In this document: in pieces, positions 45,301-55,527 of the stretch | Numbering within the stretch: position 1 is the stretch's first letter | Layout: every line of letters begins with the position of its first letter | From: Platanthera guangdongensis | Lineage: Eukaryota > Streptophyta > Magnoliopsida > Asparagales > Orchidaceae | Direction of reading: 5' to 3' | NCBI GenBank assembly: GCA_039583875.1 | Contig: CM077151.1 | Location: forward strand, 114,532,609-114,596,608 | Length of the DNA stretch: 64,000 nt | Position numbers and translations under genes: made by a program | Notes under the pieces: model-generated | What the model saw: only the letters and a program-made list of their open reading frames with translations | Told to the model about the DNA's origin: nothing | The model's database searches: none

Positions 45301-47058
45301 TTAGGGTAGATCTGCTGGACTAAAGGTGACAACCTCACTTGGAGGAGCAACGGAAGAAGAGGCCACCTCTACCCGGGTGACCCTTGAAATTGACGATTTC
45401 CGAGTAGACTCGGTCCCTGCTCCACCATGAATGAAGAAGAGGCGCCCCAGAATCCCCTCATCATTTGGGTCGAAGCACTCTACCGGGACGTTGATCGGCC
45501 CGAGACGGCCCTCGTCCTCTACATCCACACATTCCTGGTATGCTTCAGCTACTTCTTTTCCCTTTGAGGTGGATGGCTTCGAAGAAGAAGGAGAATCCTT
45601 CTTGGCCAAGTCAATCTTGACCTCGGCAAGCAACTTCTCTATCAGCATGCGAAGGGCCTTGCAGTCCTCGGTCAAGTGGCCCTTTTCTTTGTGGAACTGG
45701 CAATATTGCGCATTATTCCTCGGCTTCCCCATTTTCTGAGGCTCTTGCCTCTTTTCTTCTGATCTCCTTTGCAAGATCTGGATGACTTCGTCAAGGTCCA
45801 GATCTGCAATGTCCTCCATGGGGCTTATATCAGATTGGCCCGGAGCAGGCAAGGCTGCTTGTTGTAGGATGGGAAGAGCTTGCAATGGAACGGCGGGAGT
45901 GGCGGCCAACGGTAGTCTCTGCTCATTAAACTGTTGATGGCCTTGGAAAGGTTTCTTGTTGCGGATGTTCCTGCCTCTTTGAGACAGAGGCTGGAAGTCT
46001 GGGTGAGGGGGATTGCTACGAGAGGAGGAAGCAGAGACATCCCTTCCTTCAGCCTTAGCTGTCAGGGATGAGACATAGGTTGGATTGGAGTTTTCTCCTT
46101 CAATGAAATGGTTGACCATGGCGATCAACTCTTGATAAGTCTCAGGTGCCTTGGTTGTTGCTTTTAACTTCAGAGGGCCTTCCCGGAGGCCATGGATCAA
46201 GGCGACCTTGTAATAGTTGGGGTTCACATTCCTTAACCCTTGTATCTCTCTCTGAAAGCGATCAACGAGTCGCGCCACTGATTCATTATCCCTTTGCTTG
46301 ATTTCAAATAAGGCAGCTGGCCAATTCTTCCTCTTTCTCGAGGTAGAAAAACTCAGTAACAACTGGCTGCGAAGCTCTGCGAAAGAAGAGATTGTGCCCG
46401 AAGGCAGCTCATAGAACCACTCTCTCGCCTGTCCTTCGAGAGTGGTAACCAGAAGTTTACACTTGATAGCATCTGAGAGGCATCTCAAAGCAACTGCCCC
46501 CTCAAATGCTTGGACGTGAGAGACTGGATCTGTCCCTCCTGAATAGAATGGGATGCGAGGTTCCCTGAAGTTGTTCGGAGCCAATTCCCATCGGATTCGA
46601 TCAACAAAGGGAGACGGGGTCTCAAACTCTGCGGGGTAGAAGGGGGGGACTGGAGCCGGGGAGTCCGCGGGCTCGGCGAACTGGCGGTCAGCAAAATTAA
46701 GCTGGCGGGCTGGAGTGCCCCTGGCAGCTTCTCTGAAGAAATTTCCAAAAGCAAACTGCTCCTCCTGAGGGAGCAGAGGAGCGGCGGACTGAGCAGGGTT
46801 CCGAGGAGTGGCTGGCGACTGCCGAAGAGGAGTTCGGCGAGCTGGGGTCTGGCGGACTGGCGAGTCCGCTGGATCTGCTGCGGCCTGAGGAGCAAGCCGC
46901 TGGGCTAGCACGAGCAGAGCTTGGCTGATTGCGTCGAGACGCTGGTCGGTCTGCTGGCGGGACTGCTCGGCCTCAAGGCGAGCTTGCTCAATTACGTCCC
47001 AAAGAGAGTCCTCTAAAGAGCTGGAGTGGTCTGAAGAGCGGGCTCTGCGGTCTGACAT
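45301..47058 (-). CDS. Tat-1 gag
   Basis: A 585-residue open frame. The ATG at 47058 lies 52 bases after the LTR, and Tat-2 starts equivalently. A helical N-terminus (L-W-D-V-I ... L-A-Q-R-L) is followed by a Pro/Ala/Arg-rich linker. The retrotransposon gag core has W-F-Y-E-L-P-S-G, L-L-L-S-F, V-A-R-L-V-D-R-F and L-I-H-G-L-R-E-G. The nucleocapsid motif is C-Q-F-H-K-E-K-G-H-L-T-E-D-C. This is the best-preserved sense gene of Tat-1 and could still make capsid protein in cells that transcribe it. Confidence 0.88.
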   Translation of the reverse strand: MSDRRARSSDHSSSLEDSLWDVIEQARLEAEQSRQQTDQRLDAISQALLVLAQRLAPQAAADPADSPVRQTPARRTPLRQSPATPRNPAQSAAPLLPQEEQFAFGNFFREAARGTPARQLNFADRQFAEPADSPAPVPPFYPAEFETPSPFVDRIRWELAPNNFREPRIPFYSGGTDPVSHVQAFEGAVALRCLSDAIKCKLLVTTLEGQAREWFYELPSGTISSFAELRSQLLLSFSTSRKRKNWPAALFEIKQRDNESVARLVDRFQREIQGLRNVNPNYYKVALIHGLREGPLKLKATTKAPETYQELIAMVNHFIEGENSNPTYVSSLTAKAEGRDVSASSSRSNPPHPDFQPLSQRGRNIRNKKPFQGHQQFNEQRLPLAATPAVPLQALPILQQAALPAPGQSDISPMEDIADLDLDEVIQILQRRSEEKRQEPQKMGKPRNNAQYCQFHKEKGHLTEDCKALRMLIEKLLAEVKIDLAKKDSPSSSKPSTSKGKEVAEAYQECVDVEDEGRLGPINVPVECFDPNDEGILGRLFFIHGGAGTESTRKSSISRVTRVEVASSSVAPPSEVVTFSPADLP

Positions 47059-47081
47059 TTCCGTCCGCTGAATTTAAAACA

Positions 47082-47110
47082 CTACTCGGATCTGAAGGTC
47101 GCATGTTAAC
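47082..47110 (-). promoter_or_regulatory. Tat-1 post-LTR leader, possible unusual primer site
   Basis: On the minus strand GTTAACATGCGACC then TTCAGATCCGAG follows the LTR directly. No TGG start is present. It is conserved with Tat-2 (22460-22483), and its complement resembles the interior of an arginine tRNA. Confidence 0.45.
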
Positions 47111-47859
47111 TGTTGATGCACGAAAGCACAAGGGGGGTCGAGCACCACCAGCTAATGGTTCGAACACCGGGGAATAGAGAGATTGCGAGTAGTGATCTAC
47201 TAAGCGGGTGAGGGTAGGAAGAACAGCAGGGCCGTGAACCACGGCAACAACAGACTTCGCCCGTCGCGGCCTAAATGCCTCTCTTACGACGAGCTTTCCC
47301 TTGATTGAAGAAAGGCTTGGTTACAAGTGAAAGGAAAAGGTTGACAAGAGCAGAGCGAGGAGGAGTCCGCAAGGCACAAGATTCGAGTCTGCAGCCTGTA
47401 ATAAGTAGTCTCCTGGGTCCGAGTCAGCGTGCCTTGGGTGCACCACCTCCCCCCTATTTATAGGATAGGGGGCCTGCCCAAACGGGCAGGGCTAAAATAA
47501 CCGGCTACCCGGGGTATAGGAGAGCCGGGCAGCGGTGATGGGAAGCAAAAAGAAAGAACACGGCAGTCCGCTCAGAAGGGGCGGACTGGGCTCGCGAACT
47601 GGAGCTTCCACTACTGCTGGGCGCGATCCTGCTGGAGGCTGCCTGGGCGGACGAGACTCTGCGTCCGCCGCTGTAGAGAATCCGATATCCCAAGTCATGG
47701 CAGACTGAGCGAACAGGTCCTTGAGTCCGCTACTGGGTACTATCCTTGGCGTCCGATTGGTGACCTTGCCGGACTGGGCGGACTGACAAATAGAGTCTGT
47801 GCGTGTTGAAAGGGGGGGTTTTAGCATCTTGTAGGGTGTTGCGGACTGAGGGGTTAACA
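47111..47859 (-). repeat. Tat-1 5' LTR
   Basis: 749 bp, same ends as the 3' copy. TATAAATAG (minus) is at 47462-47454. It differs from the 3' LTR mostly by transitions. Confidence 0.95.
47454..47462 (-). promoter_or_regulatory. TATA box, Tat-1 5' LTR
   Basis: TATAAATAG on the minus strand; promoter for genomic RNA of Tat-1. Confidence 0.72.
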
Positions 47860-48090
47860 ACAGGTGCTTGCAAGACTTCACCAGATACTTTAAAGTTATT
47901 ATGCTCCTATGTTTTCCTCTCACGTTCATTTCTCGGAACTCAGCAGAAGACTCAACTTCTTCGTTTTGCAAATCAAACCCAGGTACGTGCGAGGTGTACC
48001 TTCCAGACATGCCTACATTAACTTTTCTCTTGATGAAAAAAGATAGGCATCAGCAAAACTCCTAAGGAGAGACATCAGGTTCTATCTCTC
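47860..48090 (+). mobile_element. Tat-2, segment 3
   Basis: It begins with the second ACAGG and continues the 86-bp repeat pattern (GGTGCTTGCAAGACTTCACC, later CCAGGTACGTGCGAGG). It ends with CTCTC, the target duplication of SIRE-3. No gene is seen. Confidence 0.7.
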
Positions 48091-49663
48091 TGTTGGAACA
48101 CCCTATTACTAATTTGGGTCAGGATCACTATGTCTCTAGGATTCTATGTTTTGACCTTCTGTATAGATTATAGGTCAATTAGAATTGAGTCTAAGGGATC
48201 AGGAGTCTAGGTTTGAAAGCTGCTCTGAAGACCCAAGTTTTTCTGGAGACTAAGTCCAAATCGTCGAGCTCAGCACGACGTTTCGTCGAACTCCGGTCGA
48301 CGATCGTCTAGCTCAACTTTGGCAGATCGTCGAGCTCCATTCGACGATCGCTGAGCTCAAGCCTCTCAATATCGTCGAGCTCTGGTCGACGATCGCTGAG
48401 CTCAACTTCTCAATATCGTCGAACTCCATTCGACGATCGCTGAGCTCAGGTCGACGATTTTGACTCTGTACTGGATCTTTATCTCTGAGCTCAGTTCGAC
48501 GATCTTTGAGCTCAGATCGACGATTTCTTTGCTGCTTGCTTTTTCCAGTTCGCTGAGCTCAGCTCGACGATAGCAGAGCTCAGTTCGACGATTTCAGTTG
48601 ATCTTCAGAATTCAAATTCAAATCAAGATAGAAGTTATTCTGCATTTAAGTCAGAAGATCTGCCAGCCGTTTTCATTTAATTCTGGAGCAAGTTTCAAGG
48701 GATTTTTCAAGGAATATATCAGTGGACTTTCCTTCAGAACTTTTTATGCAATTAAGGCTGTAATTAATTCAGACCAACGGCTATCTTTGACAGAGCAATT
48801 TTCCTATTGAGATTCAGAGAATAAAAGAGAGAATGTTTTTTGAATCAAAAACAGTTAAGAGAGATTGACAAGAACAGGACATCTCTCAATATACAGAGAC
48901 TCTGAAAAATTTTTCTGTCAACAAGAATTCAGAAGAACACTCATCAAGAGATCAAGCTTTCAAATCTTAAGATCTCTTCAGCTCTCAAGTGTTCAAGGCC
49001 AACATCACTTCAAGACTCCAGACACTCAATATTTCAGCTTGCTGAAATCATCCTTTGCTGGAGATCTATCTTTGAAGGCCTATCACCCTCAGCAAAGCTC
49101 ATCTTCCTGAAGACTTCAAGGACTCAGGGGGAGCTTTGACAACATCACTGAATCCACATAGTCTTCTCAGTTGCTTGAGAAAGAGAAGACTGCCATCACT
49201 CTCTCACCCCCATTCTGTAAAGGGTTTTTCAAACTCCCTTCAAAAGTTTGAAGTTGGTTTTTGAGCACCTTGTCAAAAGCTCATTGGTGGCAAGACACCT
49301 GATCAAAAAATCTGATTTGGTTTTTGAGCACCTTATCAAAAGCTCATTGGTGCCCAGGACACCTGATCAACTCATCCTGCAGTGGATTCCTACCTAGGGT
49401 GGTAGAAGAGTGGATGTACCCAAGTTGGGGAACCACTATATTTCCTTGTGTCTTCTGGTTGTGCATGTTTTTCTTTTGTTTCTGGACTAGATTCTTTTGT
49501 GCATAGCTTAGTTTTGTGGTTTATTTTATTTCTGCTTCCCTGCTCACATTCATTACAATAATTGTTGTAAAGCCTTGCAAAAGATTTTCTTTGTGTTTTA
49601 AAAAGCACCATATACTCTATTCCCCCCCCCTCTAGAGTATATCAGATCTAGTTTCCCCTTTCA
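48091..49663 (+). repeat. SIRE-3 5' LTR
   Basis: 1573 bp, TGTTGGAACACCC to CCCCTTTCA. U3 positions 48256-48595 carry clustered TCGTCGA/TCGACGA palindromes. A direct duplication of about 64 bp (TTTTTGAGCACCTT ... GACACCTGATCAA) lies near 49257-49376. Confidence 0.97.
48256..48595. repeat. Palindromic TCGTCGA cluster in SIRE-3 U3
   Basis: Several units have the form ATCGTCGA, seven bases, TCGACGAT, for example with spacers GCTCCAT, GCTCTGG and ACTCCAT. Between them lie GCTGAGCTCA blocks. The arms pair perfectly, so each unit can form a hairpin or bind a dimeric protein. Confidence 0.85.
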
Positions 49664-49665
49664 AT

Positions 49666-49677
49666 TGGTATCAGAGC
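49666..49677 (+). promoter_or_regulatory. SIRE-3 primer binding site (tRNA-iMet)
   Basis: TGGTATCAGAGC, exact consensus, two bases after the LTR. Confidence 0.95.
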
Positions 49678-49794
49678 CAGGTTGGTTAAACATACCATAT
49701 CTGTTTGGTTGTACAGGCTAACACCTGAACCCCAAAGATCCCAAACTAGATCCTTCTTTTGTTTCCTTTTTTTTTGTGTTAGCTTGCACAAACC

Positions 49795-51870
49795 ATGGCC
49801 CAGAACAAAGATTATGCTAGCACCAGACCTCCAGTGTGCAATCTATCAAAGTTTGCACTTTGGAAGGCAAGGATTAAACTCTACATGAATTCAATTGACG
49901 AAGATATTTTTAATTCTGTTTTGACAGTGTGCCCAAGACCTCCAGAGAGCACAAGCACAAGTGCTGTTCCACCTCCATCAGGAACAGATGCTGACATTAA
50001 AAGATGGAAAGTAGCTGATGCCAAGGCAATGAACATTCTAGCTCAGACAATGTCAGATGACATTTTTCAGAAGGTAGCTGAATGTAATTCAGCCAAGGAA
50101 ATCTGGGACAAGCTCTCAGAAATTGTCTCTGGCTCAGCTGATGAGAGAAAGGACAGAAGATCTCATCTCATCTCCCAATATGAGAACTTCAAGAAGGGAG
50201 AAACTGAGTCAGTGGGAGACATGTACAATAGATTGAGTCTAATTGTCAGTGAACTGAGGACATTAGATAAAGAAATCTCACTGACAGAACTCAATGACAA
50301 GATCCTAATGTGCTTCCCCAGCACTTGGGATTCAAGAATCTGGCCAATTAAAGATGCCAGAAGCCTAAATGAGATTACCACTGAAGCCTTGTTGGGAAAG
50401 CTCAAATCTTATGAGCTACTCATCAAGAACAGAGAAGAAGAACAGAAGGCTGCTTCTCCAGCCACAAGAAAGGAGAAGACTATTGCATTCAAGGCAGCTG
50501 AGGATCTGCCTGAAGAAAAGGCCACAAGCAATGATGAACTTCTCAGCCTATTGGCCAAAAGATTCTATAAGATGGCCAGGAAGGACCTCAGAAGAAGATC
50601 ATACAAGGAGCAAGACAAGCCAAGGTATGACAAGTCCATTGGCAATAACAAAGATATCATCTGCTTTGGTTGCAGGAAACCAGGGCATATAGTTCCTGAC
50701 TGTCCAGAGAATAAGAACAAGGACAGAAGGGAAAGAAAAGAAAGAAGAAAGGAGAAGGACTCCAAAAGGCATGGAAACAACAAACCTTCCACCAGCAAAA
50801 ATAAGCACACAAGGAAAGGATTTGTTGCTGAATCCTGGAGTGAGACTGAAGAAGAGTCAGAGACCTCTTCCAGCTCAAGTGATGATGAGGATGATGCAGA
50901 GGAAAAGGAGTTTTGCATGATGGCAATCAATGCCTCACAGAACAGCTCAGAAGAAGAGGAGTCAGAGTCAGACTCAGAGACTCAACCAGAAGAAGATCAG
51001 GTAATCAGCTCTTTTGATTTTACCTCAGAAGATTTTAAGCTTGAATTTAAAGCACTATGTTTAGATCTGCTAAAGTCTGAGAAAGAGATCATCTCTCTCA
51101 GAAATCAATTATCTGAACAAAGTGATTTAAAATCAGAAAACCTCAAACTCTCTCAGGAGTTGGAGAACTATAGGGAACAGATAGCTTCACTGAAGAGTGA
51201 GCTCTTTGAGGCCAAGAAGCTTGAAGAATCTCTCAATGGGAGAAGCATCAAGTTGATGGACATCACAAGCACAGTGAACTCAAGATTCAACAGTACACTG
51301 GGCTTGGGTGCCTCATCCAGCCAACCTATTGTTCTAACAACCCCTATCAAGTTCATTTCTGACAAGGGAAAGGGAGTTGTAGAGGTTGCCAGGAAGAATT
51401 CTGATCTGCCTCAGAAAACTAAAGTCCAGCACAAATCGACGAACGGAGATCGACGATCGCCGAATGAAGCTCGACGATCGCCGAACACAGCTCGACGATC
51501 TCAGGAAATATCGTCGAACGCAGGTCGACGATCTCAGCCAAGATCGTTGAACGCTGCTCGACGATCCCATATACCTGACCTCAGCCATAGTCGACCGTCG
51601 AACGGAGCTCGACGATCTGACCCAAGATCGTCGAACTCAGCTCCAAGATCGTCGAACAGGGGTCAGAGCAGTGGAAAAATTTTCAAGGGCAAGTCAAAAT
51701 TGAATCCTGAGGGTTCTTCATCCCAAACATTTAACCCTTATACTGAATGGATTTTACCTCCAAGGAGATATCATCCTGAAGGATATAAGAGTCAGCCAGG
51801 GATATCTTTTATTTCTGAGTTTAAAGGTTATCAACCTAGGCCCAAGGTAAACTGGGTCAAAAACAAGTGA
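49795..51870 (+). CDS. SIRE-3 gag
   Basis: 691 residues from the ATG at 49795 to TGA at 51868-51870. Residues 15-230 are the copia gag core ([12 protein letters not shown], then A-K-E-I-W-D-K-L, then G-D-M-Y-N-R-L). The zinc knuckle near residues 290-303 is [14 protein letters not shown]. An acidic Ser/Glu stretch and a coiled coil (residues about 420-475) follow. Residues about 545-625 are a repetitive Arg/Ser region encoded by the CGACGATC palindromes. Pol follows in the +1 frame with about 20 bases of overlap. Confidence 0.95.
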   Translation: MAQNKDYASTRPPVCNLSKFALWKARIKLYMNSIDEDIFNSVLTVCPRPPESTSTSAVPPPSGTDADIKRWKVADAKAMNILAQTMSDDIFQKVAECNSAKEIWDKLSEIVSGSADERKDRRSHLISQYENFKKGETESVGDMYNRLSLIVSELRTLDKEISLTELNDKILMCFPSTWDSRIWPIKDARSLNEITTEALLGKLKSYELLIKNREEEQKAASPATRKEKTIAFKAAEDLPEEKATSNDELLSLLAKRFYKMARKDLRRRSYKEQDKPRYDKSIGNNKDIICFGCRKPGHIVPDCPENKNKDRRERKERRKEKDSKRHGNNKPSTSKNKHTRKGFVAESWSETEEESETSSSSSDDEDDAEEKEFCMMAINASQNSSEEEESESDSETQPEEDQVISSFDFTSEDFKLEFKALCLDLLKSEKEIISLRNQLSEQSDLKSENLKLSQELENYREQIASLKSELFEAKKLEESLNGRSIKLMDITSTVNSRFNSTLGLGASSSQPIVLTTPIKFISDKGKGVVEVARKNSDLPQKTKVQHKSTNGDRRSPNEARRSPNTARRSQEISSNAGRRSQPRSLNAARRSHIPDLSHSRPSNGARRSDPRSSNSAPRSSNRGQSSGKIFKGKSKLNPEGSSSQTFNPYTEWILPPRRYHPEGYKSQPGISFISEFKGYQPRPKVNWVKNK
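51425..51665 (+). repeat. TCGACGATC palindrome cluster inside gag
   Basis: At least ten copies of CGACGATC or ATCGTCGAAC occur in 240 bases of coding sequence, translated as repeated R-R-S, S-S-N-A and P-N-A-R-R. They match the motif of the LTR and of the pol-env spacer. CG dinucleotides are otherwise scarce in this gene. Confidence 0.85.
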
Positions 51871-54800
51871 GTTGCCTTATGTGCAGATGAAGACCTATCC
51901 AACATCTAACCAGCAATGGTATTTGGATAGTGGGTGCTCCAAGCACATGACAGGGAACAAGGACAACCTCAATTCCTTTAAAGCCAAGCTTGGACCCAAA
52001 GTTATCTTTGGTGATTCCAACTTTGGACAAACTAAAGGATATGGAGCAGTCCAGATTGGTTCTGTAACCTTCAAGAAGGTAGCATATGTGGAAGGACTGA
52101 AGCACAACCTAATCAGCATCAGTCAGCTGTGTGATGAAGGCTACCAAGTGAACTTCAGCAAAACTTCATGCAAAATCAAATCAGAGGACAACACAACTGT
52201 GTTAACAGGTAAAAGGAAAGGTAACATCTACTTAGTAGATTTTCTTTCAACTACTGTAGACATCTGCTTATTCAATTCAGTTTATAGACCAAATGTTTTA
52301 TGGCATAAGAGATTAGGACACCTAAACCTTAGAACTATTGCTAGGCTATCCAAGGACAACCTTGTTAGAGGACTACCTTCTGGCCCCTACAAGAAGGAAG
52401 GACTTTGCAAGGCTTGTCAATTAGGCAAGCAAACTAAAAACAGCTTTAAGTCACTTAATAAGAGTGATTCACCTAGGATATTGTATCTGTTACACATGGA
52501 TCTATTTGGACCCATCACAGTACAAAGCCTAGGAGGGAAATCCTACACTTTAGTGATTGTAGATGACTTCTCCAGATTCACTTGGGTGTTCTTTCTAAGG
52601 AAGAAGTCTGATAACTTTAAGTGTCTGACAGAGTTTCTCAAATGTATAAAGATTGAGTTCAATACTCACATTGCCCTGATCAGAAGTGATCATGGGACAG
52701 AGTTTGATTCTCTTCTTATGCAAGAGTTCTATCAGAGTGAAGGGATCAGACACACTTTCTCAGCTCCTAGAACTCCTCAACAAAATGGGGTAGATGAAAG
52801 GAAAAATAGAACCCTTATTGAATCTGCCACCACATTGTTGTCAGATGCTCATCTACCTCTATCCTTTTGGGCAGAGGCAGTAAACACCTCCAACTATGTG
52901 CTGAACAGGAGTCTGATACATAAACTGAAGGGAAAGACTCCCTATGAATTACTCAAAGGGAAGAAACCTAAAGTTGACTATTTCAAAATTTTTGGTTGCA
53001 CTTGTTATATTCACAATAATGATAAGAAACATCTAGCAAAATTTCAAGCCAAAGCTGATGAAGGAGTGTTTCTGGGATACTCCATGATCAGCAAGGCATA
53101 TAGGGTTTATAATAAATCATCATTGAAAATTGAGGAATCTGTTCATGTCTCTTTTGATGAAACTAACATGTCTTTCAAGGAGAAGATTTCTTCTACCATA
53201 GAACCTTTGCAGGAACACTCTCTAGTTGAAGATATGAACAAGCTACAGGTTGCTCAAGAGGATGAAAGCAGTGAAGATGAAAGCAATGCTCAACATATTG
53301 AAGCTCAGCTTGAAGAGCCAGTTGTTGTACCACAAGAGGAAACAACAATACAGGTTGATGAACAATCAACAACCCCTGTTGACTTAGTAACATCCAGAGA
53401 CCATCCAATTACCCAAATAATTGGAGAACTCTCAGCTGGTGTGCAAACCAGAAATCAGGTCAACCAAAACCTGTTGCACACCTGCTTCCTTTCTCAAATT
53501 GAACCTCAGTCCATTCAAGATGCAGAGCAAGATCCACACTGGATCATTGCCATGCAAGAGGAGCTGCATCAATTTGAGAGGAACAAAGTATGGGAACTAG
53601 TGCCAAAGCCTAAGGATCATTCCATTGTTGGAACAAAATGGGTATTCAGAAACAAACTGGATGATCAAGGAGTAATAGTAAGGAACAAGGCAAGGCTAGT
53701 TGCCCAAGGATATTCTCAAGAAGAAGGAATTGACTACGACCAGACCTTTGCACCTGTTGCAAGATTAGAAGCCATCAGGATTTTCTTAGCTTATGCAGCT
53801 CACAAAGGCTTCAAAGTTTATCAAATGGATGTCAAGAGTGCCTTCTTAAATGGAGACATCAAAGAGGAAGTCTATGTCAGACAACCTCCAGGTTTTATCT
53901 CTCCAACTCATCCTGATTTTGTTTTTAAATTGAATAAAGCATTATATGGTCTCAAGCAAGCTCCCAGAGCATGGTATGAGACCCTAGCATGCTTTCTCTT
54001 GAAAAATGATTTTATAAGGGGTAGAGTAGACCAAACGCTTTTCATTAGAACCCATAAGTCCCATACCCTACTAGTACAAATTTATGTAGACGATATCATT
54101 TTTGGTTCTACCGACTCAAAACTATGCAGAAGGTTTTCCAACCTAATGCACTCTAAATTTGAGATGAGTAGCATGAGTGAGCTATCCTTCTTCCTAGGAT
54201 TGCAAGTCAAACAACATGCTGAGGGCATCTTTATTTCTCAAACCAAATATGCTAATGAACTGGTTAAGAAATTTGGCATGTCTAAGGCATCTTGCATGAA
54301 AACACCCATGCCTACCAATGCTGTATTGGATGCTGATGAACATGGGAAACCTGTTGATCAGACAACATATAGAGCAATGATTGGCTCTTTACTGTACCTT
54401 ACAGCTAGTAGACCAGATATAATGTTTGCTATATGTATATGTGCTAGATTCCAAGTTAGCCCTAGAGAGTCACACCTCACATTAGTAAAGAGGATTCTCA
54501 GGTATGTTAAAAGTTGTCCAAATCTAGGACTCTGGTATCCAAAAGATTCAGCATTTGAGTTAACTGGATTCTCTGATGCTGATTATGCTGGATGCAGAAT
54601 GGACAGGAAAAGCACCAGTGGAACTTGTCAGTTCCTTGGTGATAGACTTGTCTCCTGGTTTTGCAAGAAACAAACATCTGTGTCAACTTCAACTGCTGAA
54701 GCTGAATACATGGCTGCAGGCAGTTGTTGTTCACAAATATTGTGGATTCAAAATCAACTCCTAGACTATGGTTACAACTTAGAGAAGTCAAAAATATTTT

Positions 54801-55036
54801 GTGACAATACAAGTGCTATCTCCATAGCTCAAAATCCAGTCCTCCATAGTAGGACAAAACATATAGAAATTAGGCATCATTTCTTAAGGGATAATGTTGA
54901 GAAGAATAAAATTGAATTGCAGTATATCCCAACTGATTTACAAAGGGGAGATATTTTCACCAAGCCTTTGGATGAAAAGAAACATACTTTCTTCCTAAAT
55001 CAGTTAGGCATGCTAGATGGAGGAAGTCTCAAATAA
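51851..55036 (+). CDS. SIRE-3 pol: protease, integrase, RT, RNase H
   Basis: About 1060 codons, open from just after a TAA in this frame near 51847; there is no nearby ATG, so expression should depend on gag translation with a +1 shift. Domains in order: protease ([10 protein letters not shown]), GAG-pre-integrase (L-W-H-K-R-L-G-H ... C-K-A-C), integrase D,D,E ([25 protein letters not shown]), RT ([20 protein letters not shown]) and RNase H ([15 protein letters not shown]). All catalytic residues are visible and no stop interrupts. Confidence 0.95.
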   Translation, partial: TGSKTSELPYVQMKTYPTSNQQWYLDSGCSKHMTGNKDNLNSFKAKLGPKVIFGDSNFGQTKGYGAVQIGSVTFKKVAYVEGLKHNLISISQLCDEGYQVNFSKTSCKIKSEDNTTVLTGKRKGNIYLVDFLSTTVDICLFNSVYRPNVLWHKRLGHLNLRTIARLSKDNLVRGLPSGPYKKEGLCKACQLGKQTKNSFKSLNKSDSPRILYLLHMDLFGPITVQSLGGKSYTLVIVDDFSRFTWVFFLRKKSDNFKCLTEFLKCIKIEFNTHIALIRSDHGTEFDSLLMQEFYQSEGIRHTFSAPRTPQQNGVDERKNRTLIESATTLLSDAHLPLSFWAEAVNTSNYVLNRSLIHKLKGKTPYELLKGKKPKVDYFKIFGCTCYIHNNDKKHLAKFQAKADEGVFLGYSMISKAYRVYNKSSLKIEESVHVSFDETNMSFKEKISSTIEPLQEHSLVEDMNKLQVAQEDESSEDESNAQHIEAQLEEPVVVPQEETTIQVDEQSTTPVDLVTSRDHPITQIIGELSAGVQTRNQVNQNLLHTCFLSQIEPQSIQDAEQDPHWIIAMQEELHQFERNKVWELVPKPKDHSIVGTKWVFRNKLDDQGVIVRNKARLVAQGYSQEEGIDYDQTFAPVARLEAIRIFLAYAAHKGFKVYQMDVKSAFLNGDIKEEVYVRQPPGFISPTHPDFVFKLNKALYGLKQAPRAWYETLACFLLKNDFIRGRVDQTLFIRTHKSHTLLVQIYVDDIIFGSTDSKLCRRFSNLMHSKFEMSSMSELSFFLGLQVKQHAEGIFISQTKYANELVKKFGMSKASCMKTPMPTNAVLDADEHGKPVDQTTYRAMIGSLLYLTASRPDIMFAICICARFQVSPRESHLTLVKRILRYVKSCPNLGLWYPKDSAFELTGFSDADYAGCRMDRKSTSGTCQFLGDRLVSWFCKKQTSVSTSTAEAEYMAAGSCCSQILWIQNQLLDYGYNLEKSKIFCDNTSAISIAQNPVLHSRTKHIEIRHHFLRDNVEKNKIELQYIPTDLQRGDIFTKPLDEKKHTFFLNQLGMLDGGSLK

Positions 55037-55409
55037 AACCCAAGATTTTGAAAGCTAAAATTGACCAAGACTAGGCAAAATTTCTGATTTTTCTTAGTAT
55101 CTAGAAATTCTCTGATCTCTGAACTGCGCTCGACGATTTCCCCAAAGATCGTCGAACGGGGTTCGACGATTTCCAGAATCGTCGAACTGAGTTCAGCGCC
55201 CCTCTGATAGTATGGACTATCTCCTCTGGTCAACAATCGTCGAACGACGCTCGACGATTTTGTTCACTGAACGATCGTCGAACGGAGCTCGACGCCTTTC
55301 CAGATCGTCGAACGGAGATCGACGATTTTGGAGTCTCTTCAGATTCCTTTAGGAGCCTCGATCGTCGAACTGAGTTCAACGATCTTTCCTTTTCTGCGTC
55401 GAACCCTAA

Positions 55410-55417
55410 TATAAAAC
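55410..55417 (+). promoter_or_regulatory. Possible internal TATA box for env-like gene
   Basis: TATAAAAC 111 bases before the env-like ATG, in an AACCCTAA-containing context and followed by a pyrimidine-rich leader. It could drive a separate transcript; this is inference. Confidence 0.4.
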
Positions 55418-55508
55418 TCTTTTTTCGCCGTCGTTCTCTCTTGCGCTTTCAATTTCTCTGCAAACTTTTCTTCCCTCCAAACAGTTCTACACTTGGTCGT
55501 TTTGTTTG

Positions 55509-55522
55509 TTGATTTTTTGCAG
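55509..55522 (+). promoter_or_regulatory. Possible splice acceptor before env-like ATG
   Basis: A T-rich run ending TTTTTTGCAG lies a few bases before ATG 55528. It would allow a spliced subgenomic env-like RNA. Confidence 0.45.
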
Positions 55523-55527
55523 GTACC

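Larger units (their letters stand above)
34555..47859 (-). mobile_element. Ty3/gypsy Tat-type element (Tat-1), complete, with antisense genes
   Basis: A 13.3-kb minus-strand element flanked by a perfect ACAGG duplication (34550-34554 and 47860-47864). LTRs are 34555-35312 and 47111-47859, about 5% different in a 205-base sample. Gag (47058-45301), protease, RT, RNase H, a second RNase H and integrase (to 41570) are in Tat order. Between pol and the 3' LTR lie two plus-strand genes (35494-37471 and 38060-39880), an arrangement known for Tat elements. Several stops and a frameshift make pol defective. Confidence 0.95.
55037..55527 (+). other. SIRE-3 pol-env spacer with palindrome cluster
   Basis: 491 bases without a gene. 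Between 55120 and 55400 lie repeated ATCGTCGAAC...GCTCGACGAT units. After them come CCCTAATATAAAACTC, a CT-rich leader and GATTTTTTGCAGGTACC just before the env-like ATG. Confidence 0.8.
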
